A stretch of DNA of 64,000 nucleotides from Paenibacillus silvestris (GTDB lineage Bacteria; Bacillota; Bacilli; Paenibacillales; NBRC-103111), in NCBI RefSeq assembly GCF_009882985.1, contig NZ_WTUZ01000004.1:94166-158165 (forward strand), read 5' to 3'. The notes beneath the pieces are model-generated. The model was not told where the DNA came from, searched no databases, and saw nothing but the letters and a program-made list of their open reading frames with translations. The translations under genes and the position numbers were made by a program. Of the stretch, positions 32,480-41,636 are shown one piece after another (within the stretch, counting starts at the first letter, position 1; the number at the start of each line of letters is the position of its first letter).

Positions 32480-33766
32480 ATGAAACGAAGATACGCAATA
32501 TGCGGCGTCAGCAATCGAAGTGTGAAAATGTATATCGGTCCGATGTTACAAACCTTTTCGAAACACGCTGAAATTGTTGGATTGCTCGATGTCGACGCAA
32601 GACGGTTTGACGTATGTAAGTCCAAATATCCAGAGCTTTCCGACGTCCTGGAATACGGTGCGGATGAATTCGATAAGATGGTTGAACAAACGAAACCTGA
32701 TGTGATTATTGTAACAGGGCGTGATGATACGCACGTGACGTATATCATTAGAGCGCTGGAACATGACCTGGATGTGTTGTCGGAAAAACCGATGGCGACG
32801 ACAGGGGCGGATTGCCGGAGAATTATCGAAGCAGAGAAAAAAAGCAAAGGGAAAGTAACGGTTACTTTTAATTACCGATACGCCCCCATTCACAGTCGGA
32901 TTAAAGAAATGGTATTGGAAGGAAAGGTTGGCAGAGTGACTTCCGTTGATTTGAACTGGTACATTGATACCTACCACGGAGCTAGCTATTTTAAACGATG
33001 GAACCGCTTACGCAAGCATTCCGGCGGGCTTTCTATTCATAAAAGCTCTCATCACTTCGATTTAGTCAATTGGTGGACAGGTCAGAAACCCTTGGAAGTG
33101 TTTGCTTATGGTGCGCTTAATTACTACGGCCAGGAGGGAGAGATGAACCCGAAGAAGGAGGACGGACGTTATTGCGGAACCTGTGTGGATAAACAGGATT
33201 GCCGTTATTTCATGCGCTGGTCTTCACGGAGTAAGCAAGTCCATGTGAAAGATGACCATGTTGACGTGGGTTCAGCAGATGTACAGCTGCCGTATAGCGG
33301 TTACCGGGCCGATGCTTGCATATTCGATTCGGAAATCAATATCGAGGATACGTATTCCGCTACCGTTAAATATGACGGCGGTGCACTGCTCTCGTACTCC
33401 GTTAATTTTTCCCTTCCTTACGAGGGATATAGGCTTGCCATTAATGGCACAAAAGGCCGCATCGAAACGATGGAATACCATTCTGCCAGCAGAGTGCCGT
33501 TCCCGGTTCCCACACAGACGATCGACTACTTCCCACTATTCGGCTCCAAGGAAACGATACATGTTGTTCATCGAGAGGGTGGACACGGTGGCGGCGACCC
33601 CGCGCTTTTGGAAGACATTTTTCTCGGTCCGGACCCGACTCGGTCCTATGACATATTGTCTGGTTCGATGGACGGGGCTTATTCCGTTGGGACTGGCGAA
33701 GCCGTTTGGATCTCCGTTAAGGAGAACCGCCCTGTTCGTATCGAGGATGTACTTACTTCGACTTAA
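32480..33766 (+). CDS. Gfo/Idh/MocA-family oxidoreductase, 428 aa
   Basis: An N-terminal Rossmann fold starts MKRRYAICGVSNRSVKMYIG. The family marker LSEKPMATT near residue 95 holds the lysine that positions the substrate, and IHKSSHHFDLVNWW near residue 190 carries the catalytic histidine region. An unusual insertion near residue 230-245 has four cysteines (YCGTCVDKQDC plus C upstream) that might bind a metal. Enzymes of this family oxidise or epimerise sugars with NAD(P). It opens the second ABC unit, so it probably acts on the same sugar. Confidence 0.88.
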   Translation: MKRRYAICGVSNRSVKMYIGPMLQTFSKHAEIVGLLDVDARRFDVCKSKYPELSDVLEYGADEFDKMVEQTKPDVIIVTGRDDTHVTYIIRALEHDLDVLSEKPMATTGADCRRIIEAEKKSKGKVTVTFNYRYAPIHSRIKEMVLEGKVGRVTSVDLNWYIDTYHGASYFKRWNRLRKHSGGLSIHKSSHHFDLVNWWTGQKPLEVFAYGALNYYGQEGEMNPKKEDGRYCGTCVDKQDCRYFMRWSSRSKQVHVKDDHVDVGSADVQLPYSGYRADACIFDSEINIEDTYSATVKYDGGALLSYSVNFSLPYEGYRLAINGTKGRIETMEYHSASRVPFPVPTQTIDYFPLFGSKETIHVVHREGGHGGGDPALLEDIFLGPDPTRSYDILSGSMDGAYSVGTGEAVWISVKENRPVRIEDVLTST

Positions 33767-33796
33767 TACATGTGCAGCAGAAAGGAGGCGTTAGGC

Positions 33797-34753
33797 TTGA
33801 AGACAGATGTGACACTGAGGAAGACAACGGTTGGCAGGGGTCGCAGTGCAAGTCTTTTCTGGAGAAGAATTGTTAAAAGCCGTTATTTGTATATCATGGT
33901 TACACCGGGACTCCTCTATTTTGCTCTTTTTAAATATTGGCCCATGTGGGGGGTACTGATTGCTTTTAAGGACTACCTGCCCTTTCGCGGCTTTTGGAAC
34001 AGCCCTTGGGTTGGCTTCAAGCACTTTGATCGCTTTTTCCACGATCCTGTGTTTTGGCTGCTGTTTAAAAACACCTTCGTGCTGGCGATCTACAATATTG
34101 TCTTTTTCTTTCCAATCCCGATTCTAATCGCGCTGATGCTCAACGAGCTGCGTTTGGAATGGTTTAAGCGCACCATACAGACGGCCATCTATATTCCGCA
34201 TTTTGTATCCTGGGTCGTCGTAGTTGGAATGGCCTACACCTTTTTCTCATTGGAGAACGGGATCTTTACGAATATGCTCGTCCAAGCAGGAATGGAAAAG
34301 ACCAATTTTCTAATGTCTAACACGTGGTTCCGTCCGATGATCATTCTGGAAGTGATTTGGAAGGAATCTGGTTGGGGGACGATCATCTTTCTGGCAGCGT
34401 TGTCAGGCGTTGATCCTACGCTATACGAAGCGGCTAAAATCGATGGGGCAGGACGCTTCAGACAAATGTGGCACATCACTGTGCCAGCAATTCGCAGTAC
34501 AATCGTGATTTTGTTCATATTGAGGTTGGGTAATTTTCTGGATACTGGCTTTGAGCAAATCTTTCTCATGCTCAATTCGACCAATCGTGAGGTAGGGGAA
34601 GTGTTCGATACCTATGTCTACGTTAACGGCATTCAGCAGGGACAATTCAGTTTCAGTACAGCTGTTGGCTTATTCAAATCAATAGTAGGTTTATGTTTGG
34701 TGCTTGCGGCTAACCAAATTTCGAAGAAGTTCGGTGAGCAAGGTGTTTATTAA
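33797..34753 (+). CDS. carbohydrate ABC permease, LplB type (system 2), 318 aa
   Basis: I prefer the TTG at 33797, eight bases after AAAGGAGG. The ATG at 33770 has no ribosome binding site. Six hydrophobic segments and the coupling motif EAAKIDGAGRFRQMWHITVP (about residue 220) mark it as an importer subunit. The opening LYFALFKYWPMWGVLIAFKD is the LplB hallmark. Closely related to the first permease of system 3 (shared DTYVY and QGQFSFSTAVGLFKS ends). Confidence 0.9.
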   Translation: MKTDVTLRKTTVGRGRSASLFWRRIVKSRYLYIMVTPGLLYFALFKYWPMWGVLIAFKDYLPFRGFWNSPWVGFKHFDRFFHDPVFWLLFKNTFVLAIYNIVFFFPIPILIALMLNELRLEWFKRTIQTAIYIPHFVSWVVVVGMAYTFFSLENGIFTNMLVQAGMEKTNFLMSNTWFRPMIILEVIWKESGWGTIIFLAALSGVDPTLYEAAKIDGAGRFRQMWHITVPAIRSTIVILFILRLGNFLDTGFEQIFLMLNSTNREVGEVFDTYVYVNGIQQGQFSFSTAVGLFKSIVGLCLVLAANQISKKFGEQGVY

Positions 34754-34774
34754 ATTGGAAAGGAAGCTGCTGTC

Positions 34775-35653
34775 ATGATTCGTCAATCACTGGGATCACG
34801 TATATTTGATACGGTCAATGTCGTCGTGTTACTTGCAATCGCTTTAATTACTTTGATTCCGTTCGTGTTTGTATTATCAGGCTCGCTAACGGCTTCTGAA
34901 GAACTGGTGCGTCGCGGTGTCGTCTTGATTCCAACCCAATTATCTCTCGATGGTTACAAATACATTTTTTCGACGAAAACGATCTTGTGGAGCTTGGGAG
35001 TAACGGTGTTTATTACGATTGCAGGCACGTTGATCAACTTATTTTTTACAACGCTAACCGCTTATCCGCTCGCGAGAAGTGAGTTTGTTGGAAGACGTCC
35101 GATCATGCTGCTCATTTTGTTCACCATGCTGTTCAGTGGAGGGATGATTCCAACGTTTCTGGTTGTGAAATCGCTTGGACTGCTAAACAGTTACGGGTCA
35201 TTGCTTATTCCAGGCGCAATCAGTGCATTTAACCTGATCATTCTAAGGAATTTCTTTCAGCAACTGCCTGATGGGCTTGAGGAAGCGGCGAAAATCGACG
35301 GATGCAACGATTTTCAAATTTTGATCCGTATCGTGCTGCCACTCTCGCTTCCCGCAATGGCCACCTTTGCATTATTCTATGCTGTGGGCCACTGGAACAC
35401 GTTTTTCAATGCGATTCTTTACATCAATGATACGACGAAATGGCCGATTCAAGTATGGCTTCGTCAAATCGTCATTTTATCGCAAGGAGGGATTGGGGAC
35501 TCACAACAGATGGGAAGCGATTATGTAGCGCCTCCCGGTGAAGTGATTAAGATGGCGGTTATCGTCGTATCGACCGTGCCGATCCTGCTCGTTTATCCGT
35601 TTCTGCAAAAGCATTTTGCCAAAGGGGTTTTGCTCGGTTCTGTGAAAGGTTAG
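34775..35653 (+). CDS. carbohydrate ABC permease, LplC/YtcP type (system 2), 292 aa
   Basis: Six hydrophobic segments, MLLILFTMLFSGGMIPTFLV, the coupling motif EEAAKIDGCNDFQILIRIVL and the terminal LQKHFAKGVLLGSVKG identify the second permease. It starts 22 bases after the first permease behind AAAGGA. It should form the channel heterodimer with the LplB-type subunit. Confidence 0.9.
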   Translation: MIRQSLGSRIFDTVNVVVLLAIALITLIPFVFVLSGSLTASEELVRRGVVLIPTQLSLDGYKYIFSTKTILWSLGVTVFITIAGTLINLFFTTLTAYPLARSEFVGRRPIMLLILFTMLFSGGMIPTFLVVKSLGLLNSYGSLLIPGAISAFNLIILRNFFQQLPDGLEEAAKIDGCNDFQILIRIVLPLSLPAMATFALFYAVGHWNTFFNAILYINDTTKWPIQVWLRQIVILSQGGIGDSQQMGSDYVAPPGEVIKMAVIVVSTVPILLVYPFLQKHFAKGVLLGSVKG

Positions 35654-35711
35654 GCGCACATTAGGCTGCTGATTACGGACCGTCTATCTATGTTATAACT
35701 AGGAGGCCATC

Positions 35712-36800
35712 ATGAAAATTAAGAATATCACTTGTTACAAGCAAACGATGGGATTGTTTTATGTAAAGGTAGAAACAGATGAAGGCGTTTACGGTTTCGG
35801 AGAATCGAGCCCAATGCGTCCGGATGTGCTCATGCAGATCATGAACACGGTGATCAAGCCGCTGGTCATTGGTATGGACCCGTTTCAAACGGAGCTGATC
35901 GAAGAGGTGGTTCTGCGGAGAAATTACAAAATTTCAGGTCAACTGCTGGCCTCGGCATACAGCGGTCTCGAAATTGCCCTATGGGATCTCAAGGGTCGCT
36001 ATTTGAACCAGCCCGTGTATAATTTAATCGGAGGTCTTTATCGTGACCACATTCCGCTTTATGCATCCAGTATGAGCCGCGATCTAACCCATGCGGAAGA
36101 AGCGGATAAAATTCGCGATGCGATCAACCGTCTTAAGGTCAAAGCTGTCAAAATCAAGGTAGGACCTCGTTTCGGAACAGGGCTCCCGGTTGATTTAAAC
36201 GATGATGTGCTCAAGGTCAAGGCCGCTAGAGAAGCGATCGGTCCAGATTGCAAGCTGATGATCGACGGTAACAGCTCTTACACTTACATTCAGGCTGTAC
36301 AGTTATTCGACCGTATTAAGGAATACAACATACATCATTTCGAAGAGCCTTGTCCATATTACGATGTGGACACTTATGTGAAGCTGGCTAATACCTTACC
36401 GGTTCCCATTCATGTTGGGGAGCAGGATTGGAATATCTTCACTTTCCGTGATTTTATTAGCAAGGGTGCTTGTCATTTGTATGCAGCCGATCCTGTCAAA
36501 TGCGGGGGGATATCCAGCGCGAAGCGTGCTGCTGCTTTATGTCGCGCATTCGGTATTCACTATGTGCCGCACAATACCACCAAGGGCATCGGCTTCGCTG
36601 CAGCCATTCATTTGGCAGCCAGTTCGCCGGAATGCAGCAGCTTTTATGAATACAATATCGAATCAAACAGTACCAGAGAGCGTTATTTGAAACAGCCTTT
36701 CGAAGTGAAAGATGGACATGTTCTGGTACCGCATGGACCAGGATTAGGCATTGAATTAGATGAAGAGCTTATGGAAGCAACGCTTGAGGTTATTCGTTAA
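35712..36800 (+). CDS. mandelate racemase/muconate lactonizing enzyme (enolase superfamily), 362 aa
   Basis: The enolase-superfamily active site is complete: the KIK catalytic lysine pair in AVKIKVG near residue 150, metal ligands in MIDGNSSY, HHFEEPCP and VGEQDW, and the general acid-base histidine in YVPHNTTKG near residue 290. Such enzymes remove a proton next to a carboxylate, most often dehydrating acid sugars. Together with the Gfo/Idh/MocA enzyme this points to a sugar-acid pathway served by ABC system 2. The exact acid cannot be told from sequence. The ribosome binding site is TAGGAGG. Confidence 0.9.
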   Translation: MKIKNITCYKQTMGLFYVKVETDEGVYGFGESSPMRPDVLMQIMNTVIKPLVIGMDPFQTELIEEVVLRRNYKISGQLLASAYSGLEIALWDLKGRYLNQPVYNLIGGLYRDHIPLYASSMSRDLTHAEEADKIRDAINRLKVKAVKIKVGPRFGTGLPVDLNDDVLKVKAAREAIGPDCKLMIDGNSSYTYIQAVQLFDRIKEYNIHHFEEPCPYYDVDTYVKLANTLPVPIHVGEQDWNIFTFRDFISKGACHLYAADPVKCGGISSAKRAAALCRAFGIHYVPHNTTKGIGFAAAIHLAASSPECSSFYEYNIESNSTRERYLKQPFEVKDGHVLVPHGPGLGIELDEELMEATLEVIR

Positions 36801-36854
36801 TTGTTTAATAGGTTTTGGCTATTCATAGTTCGTCATTAGGGGGCTAACGTATCC

Positions 36855-38357
36855 ATGAAAACGAATCTTTTACTTAAGCAGGGACTGCTCGTTACAGCAG
36901 CATTATCGATGATTCTCGCTTCGGCATGCTCCAATGGCCAGGAATCCAAACCAGGTACGGCGGAAACCACGAAACCCGTGGAACTTACAATGATGAACCT
37001 GTATTTGACACCAGAGCCTCCAAAAATGGACAGCGAGGCGATGAAACTACTTCAGGAGTACACGAATACGAAATTGAACATCACTTGGGTGCCCAGCGCA
37101 AGCTACAGTGAGAAGGTTACAGCCTCAATCGCTGTTGCCGGAGATCTGCCAAAGCTTCTTCTCGTGAAGGATGACCGGAACCCTGCAATTATCGAAGCTG
37201 CACGAGCAGGCCTATTCTGGGAACTGGGGCCTTATCTGAAAGACTATCCGAATCTGAAAACGATGGATGCTACACGTCTAACCAATACGTCAATTGACGG
37301 TAAAGTGTACAGCATTTTCCGATGGAGACCAATAGCGCGCAACGGTGTTATTATTCGCAAAGACTGGTTGGATAATTTGGGCCTTCAGGAACCAAAAACT
37401 CTCAACGACCTGGTGAATGTTCTCAAAGCTTTTACCTATAATGACCCAGATAAAAATGGTAAAAATGACACGTACGGCATCTCATTTGATTCCAGCAGCG
37501 CGCAAATTTTTCACCTCCTGGCTATGATGGGCGCTCCGAATACGTGGGAATACAAAGATGGTAAAATGTCGCCGGACTTCATGACGGCGCCTTATATGGA
37601 TACGATGAAATTACTGCAACAGATGTTCAAGGACAAATTGTTTAACAGTGACTTCCCGGTAGTCAAAGACCGAACTGTCTTGGTGAATCAAGGCAAAGCC
37701 GGCGTATATATTGGGGCCTATGATGATTTGAACTCCCGGTTCACCGACTTGTTCAAATCGAATCCAAATGCTAAATTGGATACCGTTGCTAGTTTGAGCG
37801 GCCCCGGCGGTATGAAAGTGCAGGGAGGTACCGGCTACAACAGTGTATTTATGATCCCGAAAACTAGCGTAAAAACCGAAGCTGAACTCAAACAAGTTCT
37901 TACTTATATCGATAAACTCGGTGACGAGAAGGTACAGAACCTCATGACGTGGGGGATTGAAGGCAAGCACTACAAGGTGGAGAATGGCCAAGCGGTTCGA
38001 ATTGATGAGAAAGTATTCACCGATGAAGTCTATAATAATCTATTCCAGTTATCGGTATTCGATGGAAGTAAAGCGCTTCCGGGCAAGCTGGACCCGAGCG
38101 TCGATAAGTATAACAAGCTTATTCAGAACAATGAGAAATTAGCTGTTGCGAACCCGGCCTTGCCGCTTCTGTCCAAAACCTATATGGAAAAAGGAAAACA
38201 GTTGGATCAGGTCATTACAGACGCCAGAACGAAATTCATCTTGGGTGAATTGGACGAAAAGGGCTTTCAACAAGCCGTTGTGAACTGGCAAAAGCTAGGC
38301 GGAGACCAAGTCATGTCCGAGTACAAAACCGAGTATGAAAAAACAGTAAAAAATTAA
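36855..38357 (+). CDS. extracellular sugar-binding lipoprotein, LplA type (system 2), 500 aa
   Basis: A signal with lipobox LASAC places the lipid on Cys25. The mature protein has the LplA-type layout with the DPDKNGKNDTYGI loop near residue 198. It would hand its ligand to the system 2 permeases. It is similar to the system 3 binding protein in the opening MNLYLTPEPPKMD versus LSIYYQKEPPSKD region, which suggests related ligands. The regulator gene follows after 78 bases. Confidence 0.9.
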   Translation: MKTNLLLKQGLLVTAALSMILASACSNGQESKPGTAETTKPVELTMMNLYLTPEPPKMDSEAMKLLQEYTNTKLNITWVPSASYSEKVTASIAVAGDLPKLLLVKDDRNPAIIEAARAGLFWELGPYLKDYPNLKTMDATRLTNTSIDGKVYSIFRWRPIARNGVIIRKDWLDNLGLQEPKTLNDLVNVLKAFTYNDPDKNGKNDTYGISFDSSSAQIFHLLAMMGAPNTWEYKDGKMSPDFMTAPYMDTMKLLQQMFKDKLFNSDFPVVKDRTVLVNQGKAGVYIGAYDDLNSRFTDLFKSNPNAKLDTVASLSGPGGMKVQGGTGYNSVFMIPKTSVKTEAELKQVLTYIDKLGDEKVQNLMTWGIEGKHYKVENGQAVRIDEKVFTDEVYNNLFQLSVFDGSKALPGKLDPSVDKYNKLIQNNEKLAVANPALPLLSKTYMEKGKQLDQVITDARTKFILGELDEKGFQQAVVNWQKLGGDQVMSEYKTEYEKTVKN

Positions 38358-38435
38358 AGAGTGCGATGGTATCAACTTCATGCGATAATGTACGCAGTCG
38401 AATCTTTGAATTGGCATAAAGAAAGTGAGATTGTC

Positions 38436-40730
38436 ATGAAGCTGAATTTGCCCCGTTATCAAATGAAACTGTTCGCATTATGTCTACTGCTTGGCGCCAT
38501 ACCTGTTATGGCGCTGGGCATTTTTTCGTATATGAAATCATCGAGCATCATTGAAAGCAAGGTGCTCAAAGGAAATGAGCAGCTTCTTCAGCAAACGCAA
38601 ATCCAAATTGAAAACACGCTAAAAATCATCGATTTCTCTATCTTTCAACTTGGAAATTCACAGGTGGTTACTGATATTTTGCCAATACCGATAAAGGCTA
38701 ATGATTTCCCGCTAGTTGACAGATTGCTGGAAACGATGCAGCGTATTCAAATTTACGAACTGGGAATACGCGATATTCGACTGATTAATATTGATCAGCA
38801 GTGGGTGATTAGTGATAAGGGTTACAGCAAACTCGAAGAATCGGAGGACCTCGAGCTGTTTCGTTCTTCTTCTCCTCTAGACAGGCAGTTCAAATGGATC
38901 ACACAAACGGTGGCAGGAAAAGCAGGAAAACCTCCACAAACGAATGTGTTTTTGTTCAAGCAATTTCCGAATCTATCAGCGAACCCTAGTGCTTTTCTGG
39001 TGACCCAAATGTCAAATCTGGAGCTGTTCAAAGTACTTCCCAAAAGCAGTGATCTGGGGTCGTTGATCATTTTAGACGATAAGGGCAATATTATCGCAAC
39101 CGATATGGCGTCTTCATTGGATACGAATGTTCGAAATACACCGCTGTTGAAAGAGATGACCGAAGCTTCAGATCCTACTGGATACCGTATTCAACAAATG
39201 GGTAAGGAAGAATACGGCTTCACATACCGCAAATCGTCCTATAACGGATGGACCTACCTATCTGTGGTTTCGCTAGACAGCCTCACAAGGGAATCGCAAT
39301 CGATCGGTTGGGCTACGATATGGGCTTGTTTCATCATCATTGCTCTAATTTCCATACTTTCGCTGAAAGGGGCAAATAAACTGTATTTGCCTGTCCGAAG
39401 TTTATATCAAAGGTCTGCACAACCGGGCGAAGTTTCTGATTCTCAAACTCCGAAGGATGAGTTCAAGGTCATCGAAAGCCGAATGGAAAAAATGTCGCAA
39501 AATTATATGAATATGACCAACTATGTACAAAGTTTAAGGAACCAACTGAAACCGTTTATGATTTATAAATTAGTGCAGGGGGAGCTGTCGACCAAAGAGA
39601 TTGAAGAGCAGATCGAGCTTTTCGGTCATACCCCTGAATTCCGATGGCTTGCTGTCGTGGTGATTCTAATTGATACACTTGAGCCTACCCGCTACCAAGA
39701 AAGCGACCGTGACCTGTTACTGTTTGCGGTCAGCAATATTGTCGAGGAGCTAGTGCCGATCAAGTACCGCATAAATCCGGTAGTCATTGAGCAATCGCAG
39801 GTAACCATCATCCGTGGTAATCACGATTCACCAGAGGCATTTAAGGAGTTTCTCTATGAAACGATCAAGCAGGTTCAGGCCAGCGTGCTAACATTTCTAG
39901 ACCTTCACGTCAGCGCAGGAATTAGCCGCCCTTTCCAAATGTATAAAGATACTCCCAAGGCATATGAAGAGGGACTGGATGCGCTTAAGTATCGGATTAC
40001 GAAAGATACGGAGACGATCCTCTTTATCGAAAATGAAGAGCCAGAGAAGCAAATGGTATTTTTCCCTGATCATTTGGAGAAGCAGCTAGTGGAAGCAGTG
40101 AAGTTCGCGGATGAGAAGCGGGCCAATGTGCTATTAAAGGAATTTCTACAAATATTGTCTAATCGGGAGCTAACACATAACCAGATGTATAACTGGCTGA
40201 TGAAGCTTCTGCTAGATTTGCTGTACATCCCGGAGCGGCAGGATCGGGCTCTCTTCTCACTGGATACCGATGCGATTCCGTTGTATGAACAATTGAAACG
40301 ATTCAACACGATTCAGGAGATTGAGCATTGGTTCATGGTGCAAATTATTGAGCCGATTATCCATACGGAGGATCAGAACAAGGAAGCGCCGCACCACAAA
40401 ATATCGAATGAGGTCATCCGGATTATTCAAAGTGAATATGACCGTGAGTTAACGCTGGAGGAATGCGCCTCTCGACTTAATTATCATTCCAGCTACATCC
40501 GACGTGCGTTGAAAAAAAGCTTGAATAGTAATTTTACTGACTATTTGCTATCCTACCGGATGGAAATCGCCAAGAAGTGGCTGTCGGAAACAGAAATGAA
40601 AATAGCCGATATGTCGCAAAAGCTTCAATATAATAACTCGCAAAATTTTATACGCTATTTCAAGAAAACGACAGGTTTGACACCGGGGCAATACCGGGAA
40701 ATGATTTTAAATGAAAATCGTGAGAAGTAA
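38436..40730 (+). CDS. membrane AraC-family regulator (YtdP type, system 2), 764 aa
   Basis: Two membrane segments (about residues 10-30 and 295-315) enclose an extracellular Cache-like sensor. The cytosolic part has a helical middle region and a C-terminal AraC double helix-turn-helix (about 665-760, LTLEECASRLNYHSSYIRRA, IADMSQKLQYNNSQNFIRYF). It is a one-component counterpart of the kinase-regulator pair of system 1. The ATG at 38436 is the first Met before the membrane segment. The ribosome binding site there is weak (GAAAGTGAG). It probably activates system 2. Confidence 0.88.
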   Translation: MKLNLPRYQMKLFALCLLLGAIPVMALGIFSYMKSSSIIESKVLKGNEQLLQQTQIQIENTLKIIDFSIFQLGNSQVVTDILPIPIKANDFPLVDRLLETMQRIQIYELGIRDIRLINIDQQWVISDKGYSKLEESEDLELFRSSSPLDRQFKWITQTVAGKAGKPPQTNVFLFKQFPNLSANPSAFLVTQMSNLELFKVLPKSSDLGSLIILDDKGNIIATDMASSLDTNVRNTPLLKEMTEASDPTGYRIQQMGKEEYGFTYRKSSYNGWTYLSVVSLDSLTRESQSIGWATIWACFIIIALISILSLKGANKLYLPVRSLYQRSAQPGEVSDSQTPKDEFKVIESRMEKMSQNYMNMTNYVQSLRNQLKPFMIYKLVQGELSTKEIEEQIELFGHTPEFRWLAVVVILIDTLEPTRYQESDRDLLLFAVSNIVEELVPIKYRINPVVIEQSQVTIIRGNHDSPEAFKEFLYETIKQVQASVLTFLDLHVSAGISRPFQMYKDTPKAYEEGLDALKYRITKDTETILFIENEEPEKQMVFFPDHLEKQLVEAVKFADEKRANVLLKEFLQILSNRELTHNQMYNWLMKLLLDLLYIPERQDRALFSLDTDAIPLYEQLKRFNTIQEIEHWFMVQIIEPIIHTEDQNKEAPHHKISNEVIRIIQSEYDRELTLEECASRLNYHSSYIRRALKKSLNSNFTDYLLSYRMEIAKKWLSETEMKIADMSQKLQYNNSQNFIRYFKKTTGLTPGQYREMILNENREK

Positions 40731-40749
40731 CTTTGTTGGCAGAGGGTAC

Positions 40750-40935
40750 AACTGGAGATTCTCCTGTTAATGATGGTGCTGAAACACGCGGATAGAATAA
40801 CTGGAGTTTCTCCAGTTAAATCAGCTCCTGCGCCCGATTTTAAGTGAAACTTGAGGAATTAGCTGGAGAATTTCCATCTATTCGCCTGGAATCAACTGAT
40901 TTAATACAAATTAGCTCCAGTATTTCCAGTTAAAA
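40750..40935. repeat. array of four AACTGGAG-CTCCAGTT palindromes
   Basis: Palindromic units lie at 40750-40771, 40797-40821 (ATAACTGGAGTTTCTCCAGT, perfect), 40857-40880 and 40907-40935. They are spaced about 50-60 bases with unrelated spacers. The array lies in the 3-prime untranslated region of the AraC gene, before its terminator. A second array of the same type lies at 58478-58664. Confidence 0.7.
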
Positions 40936-40968
40936 TGGGGAGCAGGCACTGAAGCAGGACCGCATGAA

Positions 40969-41001
40969 GGAATCAGCGATTTGATCGCTGATTCCTTTTT
41001 T
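40969..41001 (+). terminator. terminator of the system 2 unit
   Basis: GGAATCAGCGAT / ATCGCTGATTCC with a three-base loop and a T6 tail. Confidence 0.9.
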
Positions 41002-41211
41002 GTGTTATGGCATGTAGGTTGACTGCATACTTTCTTGGCATCAGATGTATGATCTATTCGTGGCTGGACAGTCCATGGGAGAGAACTATTCACAGGAGGC
41101 TCTGTTTGTTCCAATGCATGCACAAAATCAATCCATTCAACACGAAAACAAGAAATCGGAGTAAAGCTGATGATCGAGAGAGGGAAGGGACAGGAAAAAA
41201 TAGATTGATCA
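41002..41211. other. stretch with only a possible short coding remnant
   Basis: A plus frame ending with a TAA at 41162-41164 could start at ATG 41045 and reads MYDLFVAGQSMGENYSQEAL followed by FVPMHAQNQSIQ. It is protein-like but only 39 codons, with no ribosome binding site. It may be the tail of a lost gene. Overlapping frames of similar length exist in other phases. Confidence 0.35.
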
Positions 41212-41559
41212 ATGAACGCAATCGGTAACCGCAAAGCCTTAATAAGCTTGATAAGCGAGGTAGCCAAAGAGTTGCAGCAAGCTAATGATTATGCGAGTAG
41301 TAAGAAGCTAGACCTAGCCCATCTGAAGAAATTTACCATAGACCTCTGTAAGGGAGGGGAGTACGTGAACTTTCAAGGTAATTTGGCAGAACTTCGACAT
41401 GCCAACCGTGAGGCGGAGAAGTTGGATACTGAGGACTGGGATATGGATAGACTGGAGGGCAAGAAGCAAGAGGTCGACATAAATCTGATTTTCACGAGGG
41501 CGATGGGGAGATATTCATCGCTTTTTTTGTTTCATATAATTGATGATCTTGTCCCCTAG
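41212..41559 (+). CDS. hypothetical protein, 115 aa
   Basis: The frame starts at ATG 41212 and encodes a mostly helical, charged product with a regular stretch LISLISEVAKELQQANDYAS near the N-terminus and a hydrophobic end. I see no domain. The ribosome binding site is poor (AGGA about 20 bases upstream), which lowers confidence. It lies directly before the metalloprotease gene, about 80 bases away, and could be functionally tied to it. Confidence 0.4.
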   Translation: MNAIGNRKALISLISEVAKELQQANDYASSKKLDLAHLKKFTIDLCKGGEYVNFQGNLAELRHANREAEKLDTEDWDMDRLEGKKQEVDINLIFTRAMGRYSSLFLFHIIDDLVP

Positions 41560-41636
41560 CATTCGTCCATACCAATTGAGACTATTAATCATTACCTAAT
41601 AGGAGATTCATAATTCTTTTGAGAGTGGTGGTAGTG

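Noticed and set aside
40750..40935. CRISPR array
   Set aside because: The units are degenerate palindromes rather than near-identical repeats, only four are present, and there are no cas genes.
41007..41228. 73-codon plus-strand frame
   Set aside because: Arginine- and cysteine-rich composition and no ribosome binding site. Another frame in the same stretch is more protein-like.
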